Shown here: one piece after another, positions 21,601 to 33,200 of the stretch
How the letters are laid out: each line of letters begins with the position of its first letter
Numbering within the stretch: the stretch's first letter is position 1
Source: Lithobates sylvaticus
Taxonomy: Eukaryota; Chordata; Amphibia; Anura; Ranidae
Direction of reading: 5' to 3'
Assembly: GCA_028564925.1 (NCBI GenBank)
Contig: CM053028.1
Location: forward strand, 629,572,995-629,636,994
DNA: 64,000 nucleotides
The notes under the pieces: generated by a model
The model's input: the letters and a program-made list of their open reading frames with translations, nothing else
What the model was told of the DNA's origin: nothing
The model's database searches: none
Made by a program: the position numbers and the translations under genes

Positions 21601-22525
21601 TGAAGAGCACAAAGTGGAAAAAAGGCTCTAACCAAGAAGAGCCTTCAAAAGCAACTTGCTCAAGTGTGTGGCTTGATGTCGCCTTATGCCTACGCGCCAG
21701 TTCTGCGCAAATTGATCGAGAGCAAGGACCCTTGGCTCTGGCTTGCAGGCAATTGCTTTGTTGGTATTGCCCCTTCCAACCATGAAGGGCAACTCAATGC
21801 GTTGTTAAATGATGATCAACACCCAGACAACTACATCGATCAGGCTAAATTCCTTGAGAGCCTGGATCAATGGGTGAATCATCTGTTTTTCAGAAAATCT
21901 ATAGGAACTATGTTCGCCAGGAGCAAACAACTGGCGTATTCTCTTCTCGTGTACATCAAAGACTTGAACAAGATTTACTCCAAAACTGATGGTTATTCGA
22001 CTCGACCTCTCCTACGGCGAAATCTATACCACTGACTGGGAACCAGAGCTCAGAGTATTGAATGATTGGGATTTATTCCATGCTTATACAGTCAACAACT
22101 TCAAGGATAGCTTTACTTGGCTTACGCAGCCAAGTTTGAGTACGGGGCTGACAAGGGCATCCACATTCACACGCTTCTGTTCTTTGATGGCTCTGCTGTT
22201 CGCCAAGATGTGACGATAGCCAAGCATTTGGGTGAACACTGGAAGAACACATATTACCCAGGGGGCGGGAATCTACTTCAATGCGAACACACTGGAGTAC
22301 AAAGTGCGTATGAAGTACTGCGCGGTGGGTTGTTTTCAAGAGGAATGATCCGGATTTCCTGGTAGGTGCCAAGGAGATAGCAAGTATTTCGCGAAGAAGG
22401 ATCCATCGTGCGCCTAGCGGTGCCTGGATTGACGCAGACATTGCGCAGATCGTCGCTCACACTCCCACAGAAAGCAATGCTGGAGAGGAGCGGCTTACCA
22501 GCGAGAAACGGGACACCTTGACGCC
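21601..22525 (+). CDS. YagK/YfjJ-type (inovirus Gp2-like) protein
   Basis: Rightward gene of about 300 codons. The C-terminal domain carries the hallmark text of the YagK/YfjJ family: KFEYGADKGIHIHTLLFFDG with the paired histidines, then SAVRQDVTIAKHLGEHWKN and KVRMKYCAVG-like text. The N-terminal part has LMSPYAYAPVLRKLIESKDP. Family members occur on E. coli CP4-type islands, P4-like satellites and inovirus-like elements and have a rolling-circle-replication-like HIH motif, so an endonuclease role is possible. The start could be an upstream codon at 21,520. Treated as part of a mobile element; the copy is interrupted a few times. Confidence 0.78.
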
Positions 22526-22705
22526 GTCTGGGTAGACACTATCCGTTCTACAGAGACTTGGGCTCGATCAATGCCGGCTCTGCAGCGGTTACCGACGTTC
22601 GGATGTACTCTTGGTCGGCCGTTGTCGGCCTAAATCAGTCCTTCATAGATGCCGCTCAGTTTGGCCACAACCAGACATTCGCCGCAGCCTCTTAATGGAG
22701 CCGCA

Positions 22706-23013
22706 ATGGAATACATCGACGTTCTCTGGAAGCATCAAGTTGAGCATGACCCTGTCCGCCTGCTGTCGGAGCTCGATGCGAGCCGCATCGAACGCCGCAA
22801 GTGGAGTTCTTCAAGGACGGGATCGTCGATGCTGCGGATGGCAACGTTGAAACTGAGCGCACGCGGCTGAGCGTGGAGGCGGTCCCATCTCTCGGTGACA
22901 TCAATCGAGACCCGCAGTTCGAGGGCTCAACCATCACGCGCGAAGCGTTCGAGGCCCAGTGGCTGCAGCACGCCGCCGACAAGCAGTTACTGAAGGCACA
23001 ATCCGGCCAATAG
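22706..23013 (+). CDS. DUF6881 domain protein
   Basis: Rightward gene of about 100 codons opening with MEYIDVLWKHQVEHDPVRLL and continuing with SELDASRIERRK, VEFFKDGIVDAADGN, VPSLGDINRDPQFEG and ITREAFEAQW. This is the full DUF6881 pattern, a small family often found alone or in clusters like immunity genes of contact-dependent toxins; its function is unknown. One frame interruption. A short unknown gene follows in the same direction. Confidence 0.85.
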
Positions 23014-23063
23014 CGGACGCTGGTCGAGCATAGGACGTACATCGCTAACAGGCAAAGGGAAAC

Positions 23064-23297
23064 ATGGCCTTTTACATTCGCATTGAGAAGCTGACGGATA
23101 CCGTGTGCGACGCTACGTTCCGGTTCTTTGATACTGCGTACCCTGATGAGGTAGGCGAACTGCGGCTCAACAAGGAAACCGATGAGGTCGAGATGACGAA
23201 GCAGTCACGACAAGCATTTTTCCTTCGGGCATCGCGCAAGGTCTCAGTCGCTCACAAGCTTGGAGAGCTTCCTCTCCTGCTTGAGTGGGCGTCATGA
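23064..23297 (+). CDS. Hypothetical small protein, intact
   Basis: Clean 77-codon frame, MAFYIRIEKLTDTVCDATF to KLGELPLLLEWAS. It looks like a small soluble beta/alpha protein with no signal peptide or membrane segment. A good ribosome site (AAAGGGAAAC) lies just before the ATG. It follows the DUF6881 gene by 50 bases, so the two may form an orphan immunity-type pair; I recognise no family. Confidence 0.6.
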   Translation: MAFYIRIEKLTDTVCDATFRFFDTAYPDEVGELRLNKETDEVEMTKQSRQAFFLRASRKVSVAHKLGELPLLLEWAS

Positions 23298-23744
23298 AAA
23301 TCGGCAGTCGGCCAGGTGCTGAACAGTCGCGAACCTTGGTTAGTCGACTGCTTCAGGCTGGGAGCCGCCGGTCGAGTCAAACAAAACGATCGGAAGCTAT
23401 CCGATTAATTCTGTCATTGTGTCTGACTCAAGCAGGTCTTCCCGAGAGTTATCACACAGCCTCCAGCGTTTGCGGCGTTGGTCGTCAGCAGGTGAAACGC
23501 CACAAACAGACACAGAGTGCACGTTGACCGCTTCAGCCGGCATCTGCATGAAATTCCACGATGGCTTCTCACGCCGGGAGTGCGACCTCCCTGGCGACCG
23601 TTTACAGTGGTATTTTGCTATGGTTGATGGTGCAATTTTTGTCGCATAATGTCATCATTTTGATGATATTAATTACGTAAAAATGAACAGACTTAAAAGC
23701 CAAACAACGTCCTTCGGTCGTCCGTCTCGGATGAGAATCCGTCG
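23298..23744. other. Intergenic region upstream of the WYL regulator
   Basis: No gene supported. The last 130 bases are AT-rich and hold a promoter-like pair (TTGATG at 23,624 and CATAAT at 23,645, spacing 15) that overlaps a palindrome at 23,648-23,670. Confidence 0.5.
23648..23670. promoter_or_regulatory. Palindrome, candidate operator for the WYL regulator
   Basis: Arms AATGTCATCA and TGATGATATT around a central TTT match as inverted repeats at nine of ten positions, with a perfect inner core TCATCA/TGATGA. It overlaps the -10-like CATAAT and lies about 75-95 bases upstream of the WYL gene. CapW and BrxR proteins are known to bind inverted repeats at the promoter of their own defence operons. 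Confidence 0.55.
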
Positions 23745-24651
23745 GTGAATCAACCCCAACGCGTCGAGAGCTTGAGTTACGCCACACGTGAGCGATGGCC
23801 TACATCGACTTCAGGCTCTACTTTTTCGGTGAGATTGGCCGTCCTGATCTCATCAAACGCTTCGGCATGGCTTCGGCAGGGGCTACGCGCGACTTGGCGC
23901 TGTACCGGGAAATCCGCGTCACAGAACATCGAATTCGATGGCACGCAAACAAGATCTACCGGATCGGCAAGACTTTCTCCCGATCTTCGAGCACGCGACG
24001 CAGCGTGTTTTGTCGGCGCTCGCTCTTGGGTTCGGTGATGGCGTGAATGTCGACTCGCAGCCCCTGCTGCCTGTGAGTCCCCTGCAGCCTTGTCCAGCCT
24101 CGGATGGACGTACTGGCGCCGATATGCCGTGCCATCCAAGCCAAGCACCCAGTGGCGATTTCGCTACCACTCGATGAGCAATGGCGAGTCCGAGCGAGTC
24201 ATCGTGCCGTTTGCGCTGGTGGACACCGGTCTGCGCAGGCACGTCCGTGCCTTTGACCGCGAGTCCGGCGAATTCCGCGACTTCGTTGTCACCCGCATCG
24301 AGACGCCGACTTTGCTTGATGAAGAACCGCAGGCCAACGAACGGCCGTACAACGATATCCAGTGGACGCGCATCGTTGAAACTGGACTTCGTGCCCGCAC
24401 CCGCGCCTTGAAACGCCCACGAGATCATCAGGATGGGACTACGGGATAACCGACGGATCGATCCGGATGCGCGTTCGCGCCGCCGTAGCAGGCTACATGC
24501 TGCTGCGCTGGAGCGTGGACTGCTCGCCCGACCACCGCCTCAAAGAAGAACAGTACCGCCTATGGCTTAGCGATCCGCTTGCGCTTTACGGCGTCGAGAA
24601 CGCCAAGCTGGCTCCCGGCTACCAAGCGCCGACCAGCCCAAGAAACGATAG
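23745..24651 (+). CDS. WYL-domain transcriptional regulator of BrxR/CapW type
   Basis: Rightward gene of about 300 codons. N-terminal winged helix: IDFRLYFFGEIGRPDLIKRF, GATRDLALYREI. Then the typical linker FSPIFEHA-like and RVLSALALGFGDGVNV. WYL part: YHSMSNGESERVIVPFALVD, VRAFDRESGEFRDFVVTRIE. C-terminal segment: MRVRAAVAGYMLLRWSVDCS and RLWLSDPLALYGVENAKLAP. Regulators of this kind repress BREX, CBASS and other defence operons and may sense DNA damage or phage products through the WYL domain. The start is taken as GTG at 23,745 since family members extend upstream of MAYIDF. It stops 15 bases before the DUF262 gene. About half a dozen frame interruptions. Confidence 0.87.
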
Positions 24652-24666
24652 GAAAGAACGAACACG

Positions 24667-26454
24667 ATGGCCAAGACCCTTGAAGCGCATGACAAGCTGA
24701 TCCGCGAGATTTTCGAAGGCGCTACCAGTTCGAGATCCCGGACTACCAGCGCCCCTACGCGTGGACGACTGAGCAGGCGGGTGAGTTTGTTCGACGATTT
24801 GTATCTCGGCGATGCAGGACGCTCGCGTCTCCGGTGCGGCCAGCCAATACTTCCTCGGCAGCATCGTCCTGATATCAAAATAACGACCGAGAACCGAAAT
24901 CATCCGTCGTCGATGGCCAGCAACGCCTCTCCACGCTGACGATGCTGTTCGCCGTGCTGCGCGAGGCCATGCCGCACGCCGCCGACGACATCACCGATTT
25001 CCTCTACAAGAAAGGCAAGTTTCAGCCTCGGCGAGAAAAACGAATACCGCCTGACCGCCCGCGAGGAAGATGCCAACTTCTTCCGCACCAACATTCAGGA
25101 GCCGGGTGGCATTGCGCAGCTGGTCGCCAGCACCGACAAGCTGGAAGATAGCGTCTGCGTTACCGCGGAAAAAAAACGCCACGCTGCTGCTGGGCAAGGC
25201 CAAGGCGCTATCGCCTGCCGACCTGATCGCGCTGTGGCAGTTCCTCGCCAACGACTGCTCGCCTGGTCGTCATCTCCACGCCTGATCTCGAAGCCGCGTA
25301 CCGCATCTTTTCCGTGCTCAACAACCGGGGACTCGACCTCGCGCCCATCGACATCATCAAGGCACAAGTGCTGGGTCTGATCCGCACGACGGCGGGCGAT
25401 TTCAAAAGCCCGTGCCTACGCCAAGGAGTGGAGCCGGATTGAAAACGCACTTGGCCGCGATGCCTTTGGCGATCTGTTCGGTCACATCCGCACCATTACG
25501 CCAAGCAGAAGCAGCGGGCCCACGTTGGTCAAGGAATTCCAGGAGCACGTCACCGAGTACAAGGCCCCCATCGACCTGATCGACAAGGTCATCAAGCAAC
25601 TACGCCGAAGTGTGGGACTTCATGCGCGACGCCGACTTCGAGGCCACCGAGCACGCCGAGACGATCAAACGAGCACCTGTCTTGGGCTCAACCGCGTGGA
25701 CTTCAAAGACTGGGTGCCCCCGGCACTGGTCTATTTCAAGCGCTTCCGGCAAAAGCCAAGCTACTCGCGGAAATTTTTCGAATCACTGGAACGGCTCACC
25801 TATTTCCTGCTGGTCACCAAGGTAGGCATCAACGAGCGCATGAAACCTACGCTGCGTTGGCCAAGGAAATCGAACTGGAGACCTTCAAGGGCGAGCTGGC
25901 CGAGCTCACAACGCTGGCTCTGACTGACGCGCAAAAGGGCAAGTTCGTCGCAGCACTCGATGGCGACGTTTACGACGATTTGCCCAAGGCACGGTGGCGC
26001 TGGTCTTACGTCTTGAAAATCATTGGTTGCGAGCCCCCGGAGTGCAACTGCAGAGCGCCGTGTCGTTGGAGCACGTGCTACCGCAGACACCGCCGGATGG
26101 CTCGGACTGGCTCCAGTGGTTCCCCGATGAGGACAAGCGCGAAGCGTGGGACACACCGCCTGGCCAACTTGGTTCCGCTTGACCGTAACAAGAACTCGTC
26201 AGCCAGCAATACGACTTCGCAAGAAGAAGACGTGTACTTCAAGGGCAAAGGCACCGCATCACCTTTCGTCCTAACGCAGGAAGTCCCGCTCGGAAGACAA
26301 ATGGACACCGGCGATGCTGATTGATCGGCAAGAGCGCCTCGTCGGCTTGCTCAAGAAGAAACACTGGGCACTTGAGTGCCGCCAAGCGGAACAGTCAGCA
26401 AAGCGCCTGACACCACAACAGCTATGCAAGGGCAGGCGTCATGAAAACCCGTAA
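24667..26454 (+). CDS. DUF262/DUF1524 protein, GmrSD-like nuclease
   Basis: Rightward gene of about 580 codons starting MAKTLEAHDKLIREIFEGA. The DUF262 domain shows a YQFEIPDYQRPYAW-like segment and VVDGQQRLSTLTMLFAVLRE; DGQQR is the signature of this ParB-like NTPase/nicking fold. The C-terminal DUF1524 domain has SLEHVLPQTPPDGSDWLQW and then NLVPLDRNKNSSASN, the His-Asn-His nuclease motif. GmrSD is a type IV enzyme that cuts modified phage DNA, and single-chain fusions of both domains are common near type I systems. It overlaps the hsdM start by 14 bases. Many frame interruptions, comparable to neighbours. Confidence 0.87.
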
Positions 26455-28838
26455 AACAACAAGACCAAAGCAACCTGAAGTGGGTCGCCGACTTCATCTG
26501 GAACATTGCCGACGACGTCCGCCTGCGCGTACGTTGTACGTGCGCGGCAAGTACCGCGACGTGATCCTCCCCTTCACCGTTCTGCGGCGGCTCGATGCCG
26601 TGCTGGAATCCACCAAGCAGGCGGTGCTGGAGCGCAAGAGGTTTCTCGACACGCACAAGGTGGCCGAACAGGACGGCGCACTGCGGATGGCGGCAGGCCA
26701 AGCGTTCTACAACACCTCCGACTTCACGCTCGACAAGCTCAAGGCCAGCAGCGCGGGCCAGCGTCTGCGCGACGACTTTATCGACTACCTCGACGGTTCT
26801 CACCCAACGTCCAGGAAATCCTGACCAAGTTCAAATTCCGCGACCAGATCCAAACGCTGGTCGATGCGCACGTTCTCGGCTACCTCATCGAGGACTTCCT
26901 TGACCCTGAGGTCAACATCTCTCCGCTGCCGGTCAAGGATGCGGATGCCGAATCAAGCTGCCCGCACTCGACAACCACGGCATGGGCACGGTGTTCGAGG
27001 AGCTGATCCGCCGCTTCAACGAAGAAAAAAACGAAGAAGCTGGCGAACACTTCACCCCGCGCGACGTGGTCAACCTCATGGCCAAGCTGCTGTTTCTGCC
27101 GGTGGCCGACCAAATCCAGTCGGGCACCTACTGCTGTACGACGGCAGTTGCGGTACCGGAGGCATGCTCACCGTGGCGGACGAGGCGCTCCAGGAACTGG
27201 CCGCAAGCCACGACAAGGAAGTCTCGATTCACCTGTTCGGGCAAGAGATCAACCCCCGAGGACTTACGCCATCTGCAAGGCCGACCTGCTGCTCAAGGGC
27301 GAAGGCGACGAGGCCGAGACTCATCGTCGGCGGCGCGGATAAGTCCACCGCTGTCGGCAGATCAGTTCCTGGTCGCGCGAGTTCGACTTCATGATCTCCA
27401 ACCCGCCGTACGGCAAGAGTTGGAAGACCGACCTTGACCGGATGGGCGGCAAGAAAGGAGTTCAGCGACCCGCGCTTCATCGTCAACCACGGCGGCGATG
27501 CCGAGTTCAAGCTCATCACCCGTTCCAGCGACGGGCAGCTGATGTTCTTGGTGAACATAGCTGCAGAAGATGAAGCACAACACGCCGCTGGGCAGTCGCA
27601 TCGCGCTGGTGCATAACGGCTCGGCGTTGTTCACCGGCGATGCAGGCCAGGGCGAGAGCAACATCCGCCGCTGGGTGCTGGAGAACGGACTGGCTCGAAG
27701 CCATCATCGCCTGCCTCTCAACATCTTCTACAACACCGGCATCGCCACCTACATCTGGGTTCTTGCCAACAAGAAGGCCGCGCATCGCAAGGGCAAGGTG
27801 CAACTGATCGACGCCAGCCAGTGGTTCCAGCCGATGCGGCGCAACCTCGGCAAGAAGAGACTGCGGCAGCTGGCGGAAGCGGACATTGACCGCATCCTCA
27901 AGCACTACCTCGACCAGCCGCCCGCCGATGCGGACGCAGCGAAGCAGTGCCGAATGCAAGTGGTTCGACAACGCCGACTTCGGCTACTGGAGATCACGGT
28001 TGAACGCCCGCTGCGACTGAAAAGCCAGTCAAGGCAGCGCCATCGAAGCCTGCGCTTTGCCACCGGTGACGAGGCGCTGCGCAGCGAGATGTACGCCAAA
28101 GCACGGCGACAAGCTATACACGGGAATTCGCCAAGCTCAAGCCCGAAATCGAAGCGTGGCTGAAAGGTGACGATGGCGACGACGATGCCGACGACGAGTC
28201 GGACGACGAAGACGCCAAAACCACCAAGAAGGCGTGCCGGAGAGAGCGGCGCAAGAGCTGCTCGACCCGGCGACATGGCTGCGCGACAAGATGCTGCTGG
28301 AAACGGCCAAGCTGGCGCAACAGGAACTGGGCGACGGCGTGTTCGATGACCACAACGGTTCCGCAGCCGCTTCGACGCACGATGAAGGCGCACGGCAAGA
28401 AGCTGGCCGCGCCGAGAAGAAGGCCATCTACAAGGCGGTGAGCTGGCGCGACGAGTCGGCACCGCCGGGTCATTGCCAAGCGCAGCAAGCTCAAAGCGGG
28501 CGAGCATTTCGAGGCGGCTACGACGGGGCGTACTGGAGGACCGTGGGCAAGGATCGCTTCATGGTCGAGTACGAGGCCGACACCGACCTGCGCGACTACC
28601 GAGCAGGTGCCGCTCAAGGAAGACGGTGCATCGAGGCCTTCTTCGTGCGCGAGGTGCTGCCCCACGCGCCGGATGCCTGGATCGCGGTGGACGCTACCAA
28701 GATCGGCTACGAGATCTCGTTCGCGCGCTACTTCTACAAGCCGACCCCGCTGCGCACGCTGGAGCAGATTCGCGCGGACATTCTCAAGCTTGAGGAGCAG
28801 ACAGATGGTTTGCTGCACAAAATCGTGGGGGCGGGTGA
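26441..28838 (+). CDS. hsdM: Type I restriction-modification DNA methylase (HsdM)
   Basis: Rightward gene of about 790 codons. The N-terminal helical domain has DVILPFTVLRRLDAVLESTK. The catalytic domain has EHFTPRDVVNLMAKLLF, the SAM-binding DGSCGTGGM motif and the NPPYGKSW motif of N6-adenine methylases, followed by IVNHGGDAEFKLITRSSDGQ and IATYIWVLANKKA. The long C-terminal part has an acidic patch near 28,170 and ends close to LKLEEQTDGLLHKIVGA. HsdM methylates the host target site and, with HsdS, forms the core of the complex. Stop and the hsdS start overlap (TGATG at 28,836-28,840). About ten frame interruptions. Confidence 0.93.
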
Positions 28839-30260
28839 TGGCTTTGCAGGCAACGTATCCCGCCTATCAGGAGTCCGGTCTACCTTGGGCTCCCAGGGTG
28901 CCGCAGGGCTGGAATGTGCTGCGCAACGGTCGCCTGTTCGCTCATCGGGTTCAGACCGGCTTCCCGACCTGCCCATTCTGGAGGTGTCCTGCGCACGGGC
29001 GTGCGTGTACGTGACATGGAGAACCTTAAGCGCAAGCAGGTGATGAGCCAGACAGGAAAGTACAAGCGCGCAGCCAAGGGGACATTGATACAAACATGAT
29101 GCGGATGTGGCAAGGCCACTCGGCCCCACCGCACCGGTCGACGGATTGGTTAGCCCGGCCTACGTGGTCGTCAAGCCGTTCGAGGAGGCCAACAGCACCT
29201 ACTACGCTACTTGTTCCGCACCGACGCCTACATGCGCGAAGTGAACAAGTTCTCACGCGGCATCGTGGCCGACCGCAACCGGCTCTATTGGGACGAGTTC
29301 AAACAGATGCCGTCTTTGGTTGCCGCCGCGCCCCGAGCAAGACCAGATCGTCGCCTACCTGCAGGCGCAGGATGTCCATATTGCCCGCCTCATCAAAGCC
29401 AAGCGCGACCTCATCGGCCTGCTCACGAGCAGAAGTTGCGCCAATCATCTGATCACGCCGTCACGCGCGGGTTGAATGCCTCGGTCGCCTTGAAGCCTTC
29501 CGGTATCGATTGGCTGGGGGATGTGCCAGGGCATTGGGATATTGCTCTGCTCAAGCACGTTGCGATGTGCGCTTCATTGGTGTGGACAAGCACTCGCATG
29601 ATCACGAAATTCCAGTTCGCTTGTGCAACTACACAGACGTCTACAAAAACGACAAGTCACCGACGGCATGGATTGATGCGTGCCACTGCGACGGCAGGGG
29701 AAATCGCCCGGCTCACGCTGAAAGCGGGGGGGGACGTGATCATCACAAGGATTCCGAACACCAGACGACATTGCTGTGCCAGCGTGGCTTCCCAGAAGGG
29801 CTTCCTGGTGTGGTCTGCGCGGGATACACCTTGGATTGCTACGCCCAGACCCCGGTTCGCATCAAGGGTGAGTTCTGTTATCGCGCCATCGGGTCTGCCC
29901 GTATCGCTGCTGAGCAGTTTCACGTGCTGGCAACCGGCGTCACGCGCTTCGCACTCGGCAAGCATGACGTGAAAAACGCTGTCATTGCACTGCCACCAGT
30001 CGAAGAACAAAAGGCCATCTGCAAGTGGATCGATGACGAGTGCAAGCCACTCGATAGAAGCCATCCTGCGTGCCGAACGAAGAAATCAAACTGATCCGCG
30101 AATACCGCGCGGCAGATTGCCGGATGTCGTCACCGGCCAGCTGGACGTGCGCGGCTGGGTGCCGGGTCCGGACGATGTGGTGGCCGAGGAGGATATCGCG
30201 GCATTTGAGCGGCGACGAAGAAATCGTACCGATGGGGAGGAAGACGATGGCGACGACTGA
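28838..30260 (+). CDS. hsdS: Type I restriction specificity subunit (HsdS)
   Basis: Rightward gene of about 460 codons, start MALQATYPAYQESGLPW. Two target-recognition domains are visible: the first with GLVSPAYVVVKPF-like text, YLFRTDAYMREVNKFSRGIV and RLYWDEFKQMPSLV; the second opening with KPSGIDWLGDVPGHW and closing with VIALPPVEEQKAICKWIDDE. Between them a conserved helix (QDVHIARLIKAKRDLIGLL) acts as the spacer. The C-terminus is acidic (VAEEDIAAF, DGEEDDGDD). HsdS decides which DNA sequence is recognised. It overlaps hsdR by 14 bases. Several frame interruptions. Confidence 0.92.
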
Positions 30261-33200
30261 CACCAGCGAAAAGGGCTTGGAAGCCCTGATCGTCCGCGAC
30301 CTGTGCACCAGCGGCGGCTACGTGCAGGGCCAGCCCACCGACTACAACCGCGACGTGGCGGTGGGACGTGATGCAGTTGCTGGCGTTTCTGCAGGCCACG
30401 CAGCCCACGGTCGTCACCACGTTGGAACTGGCCGCTGAGGGCATCAAGCGCACGCAGTTCCTGCACCGCATCCAGGGCGAGATCGCCAAGCGCGGTGTGG
30501 TGGACGTGTGCTGCGCAAGGGCGTCAGCCACGGCCCTGCACACGTTGATCTGTACAAGCTGCTGCCGACGCCGGGCAACGTCAGCGCTGCCGAGAACTTC
30601 GGCAAGAACATCTTCAGCGTCACCAGCCAGCTGCGCTACAGCAATGACGAGTCGCGCAGCGTTCGTTGGACATGGCCATCTTCATCAACGGCCTGCCGGT
30701 GCTGACCTTCGAGTTGAAGACTCGCTGACCAAGCAGACGGTGGCCGATGCCATCACCCAGTACCAGACCGACCGCAACCCGGCTGAGTTGCTGTTCCAGA
30801 GGGGTGCGCTGCGTGGCGCACATGGCGGTGGACGATGCCGAAGTGCGGTTTTGCCCGCATCTCACCGGCAAAGACCTCGTGGTTTTTGCCATTCAACCAG
30901 GGCTGGAACAGCGGCGCGGGCAACCCGCCCAACCCGCACGGTTTGAAGACGACTACTTGTGGAAGCAGGTACTGCAGAAGGACTCACTGGCCAAACATCA
31001 TCGAAAACTTCACGCAGGTGGTGGAAGAAGAGGACGAAAAGGGCAAGAAGCGGCGCAAACAGGTATTCCCGCGCTTTCACCAGCTGCGCACAGTCCGCGC
31101 ATTGCTGCGCCGCTCCCGCGAGGACGGGGTCGGCAAGCGCTACTGATTCAGCATTCGGCGGGCAGCGGGCAAAGAGCAACACCATCGCGTGGCTGGCCCA
31201 TCAGTTGGTCGAGCTCAAGACCGCAGCCGACGCGATGCTGGCCCAGTTCGACTCGGTCATCGTCTATCACCGACGGCGGCGCGCCTGGACACACAGATCG
31301 CCCCGCACCATCAAGGAGTACGACCACGTGGCGTCGATCTCTCGGCCACTCGGAGGATGCCGCCGAGCTGCGCACCTTCCTGCGCAAGGGCAAAGAAGAT
31401 CATTGTGACAACGGTGCAGAAGTTCACCGTTCATCCTCGATGAGTTGGGCGATCTCGGTGGCAAGAAGTTCGCACTGCTGATCGACGAGGCGCATTCCGA
31501 GTCAGGGCGGCCGAAGACCACCGCGGCAAGATGCATCATGGCCCTGTCAGGCGCGGCGGGTGACGATGAGGATGACGACGAATCCGTCGAGGACGCGTCA
31601 ACCAAGCTGATCGAGTCGCGCAAGATGCTGCCGAACGCCAGCTACTTTCGCATTCACGCCACACCGAAGAATCGTTCGCTGGAGTTGTTCGGTGTGCGCT
31701 ATATGGAGGGTGGTGTGAAGCGCGCTACCGCTCGCGGAGGAGCTGACTTACACCAACAAGCAGGCGAACCAGGGGGCTTCATCCCTCGACGTGATCGCGA
31801 ACTACACGTCGGTGGACAGTTTTTACCACGTTGCCAAGACGGTAGAGGCGACCCAGACTTCGATAAGGTCAAGGCGCTGAAGAAGATTCGTCACTACGTC
31901 GAATCCCACGACAAGGCCATCCGCAAGAAGGCCGAAATCATGGTCGATCACTTCAACGCGCAGGTGGCAGCCAAGCACAAGATCGGGCGGCAAGGCGCGG
32001 GCCATGATCGTCTGCAATGGCATCGCGCGGGCCATCGACTACTGGGCGCGAGGTGTCGGACTACCTCGTCACGATCAAGAGCCCGTTCAAGGCCATCGTG
32101 GCGTACTCGGGCGACTTCGAAATCGGCGGCGTCAGGAGGACCGAATCCGACCTCAACGAATTCCCGAGCAAAGACATCCCGTCCAAGCTCAAGCAATGAC
32201 CCGTATCGCTTCCTGATCGTCGCCAACATGTTCGTCACGGCTCTTGACGAGCCTGCTGCTCCACACGATGTACGTGGACAAGCCGTTGGCAGGCGTGCTG
32301 GCGGTACAAAACTTTGTCACGGCTGATACCGGGCTCACCCGCAGAAGCGTGACACCTTCGTGCTGGATTTCGCCGACAACGCCGAAGCAGTGAAGCTGGC
32401 CTTCCAGGGACTACTACCGCGCCACGATCCAGACCGGGGAACACTGACCCAAACAAGCTGCACGACTGAAGAACGACCTCGATGCCAAGCAGGTGTACAG
32501 CTGGCAGCAGGTCGAGGACTTGGTGGCGCTCTACGTCACGGCGCAGACCGGGGAAAAGCTCGATCCATTCTCGACATCCTGTGTTGCCGAGTACATCAAC
32601 ACCCTGGACGAAGACGGCCAGGTCGAGTTCAAGGCAAGGCCAAAAAAAAAAACAAAAAAAAAAAAAAAAAAAAAAAAACAAACCAACAACACAAACAACA
32701 ACGGCTTTCGTGCGCAGCTATGGTTTTCTTGCGGCGATCTTGACCTACGGCACCCGGCTGGGAAAAGCTGGCGATCTTCCTGAACTTTTTGATCCCAAAC
32801 TCCTGCTCCGAAGGAGGAGGACCTCTCCAAGGGTGTGCTGGAAGCCATCGACATGGACAGCTATCGGGTAGAAGCGCAGGCGTCACTGAAGATGTCGATG
32901 GACGATGGAGACGCCTTCATCGAACCGCCCCCGCCCGGCGGCGGCGGTGGTGGCGGTACGCCGGAAATTGACAAGTTGTCGAACATCATCAGAGCCTTCA
33001 ACGACATGTTCGGCAAACATCGAGTGGAAGGACGGCGACAAGATTCGCAAGGTCATTCACCGAGGGAGATTCCGGCCCGTGTGTGGCTAAGGACAAGGCC
33101 TACCAAAAAACGCGCAGGCCAACTCCGACAAGCAGAACGCAAGCTGGAGCACGACAAGGCGCTCAATCGCGTGGCTGCTGGAGCTGATCTCGACCACATC

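Noticed and set aside
28160-28210. Acidic Asp/Glu-rich stretch as a separate small protein
   Set aside because: It is in frame with the hsdM C-terminal part, where acidic linkers are common, and the flanking text on both sides is hsdM-like.
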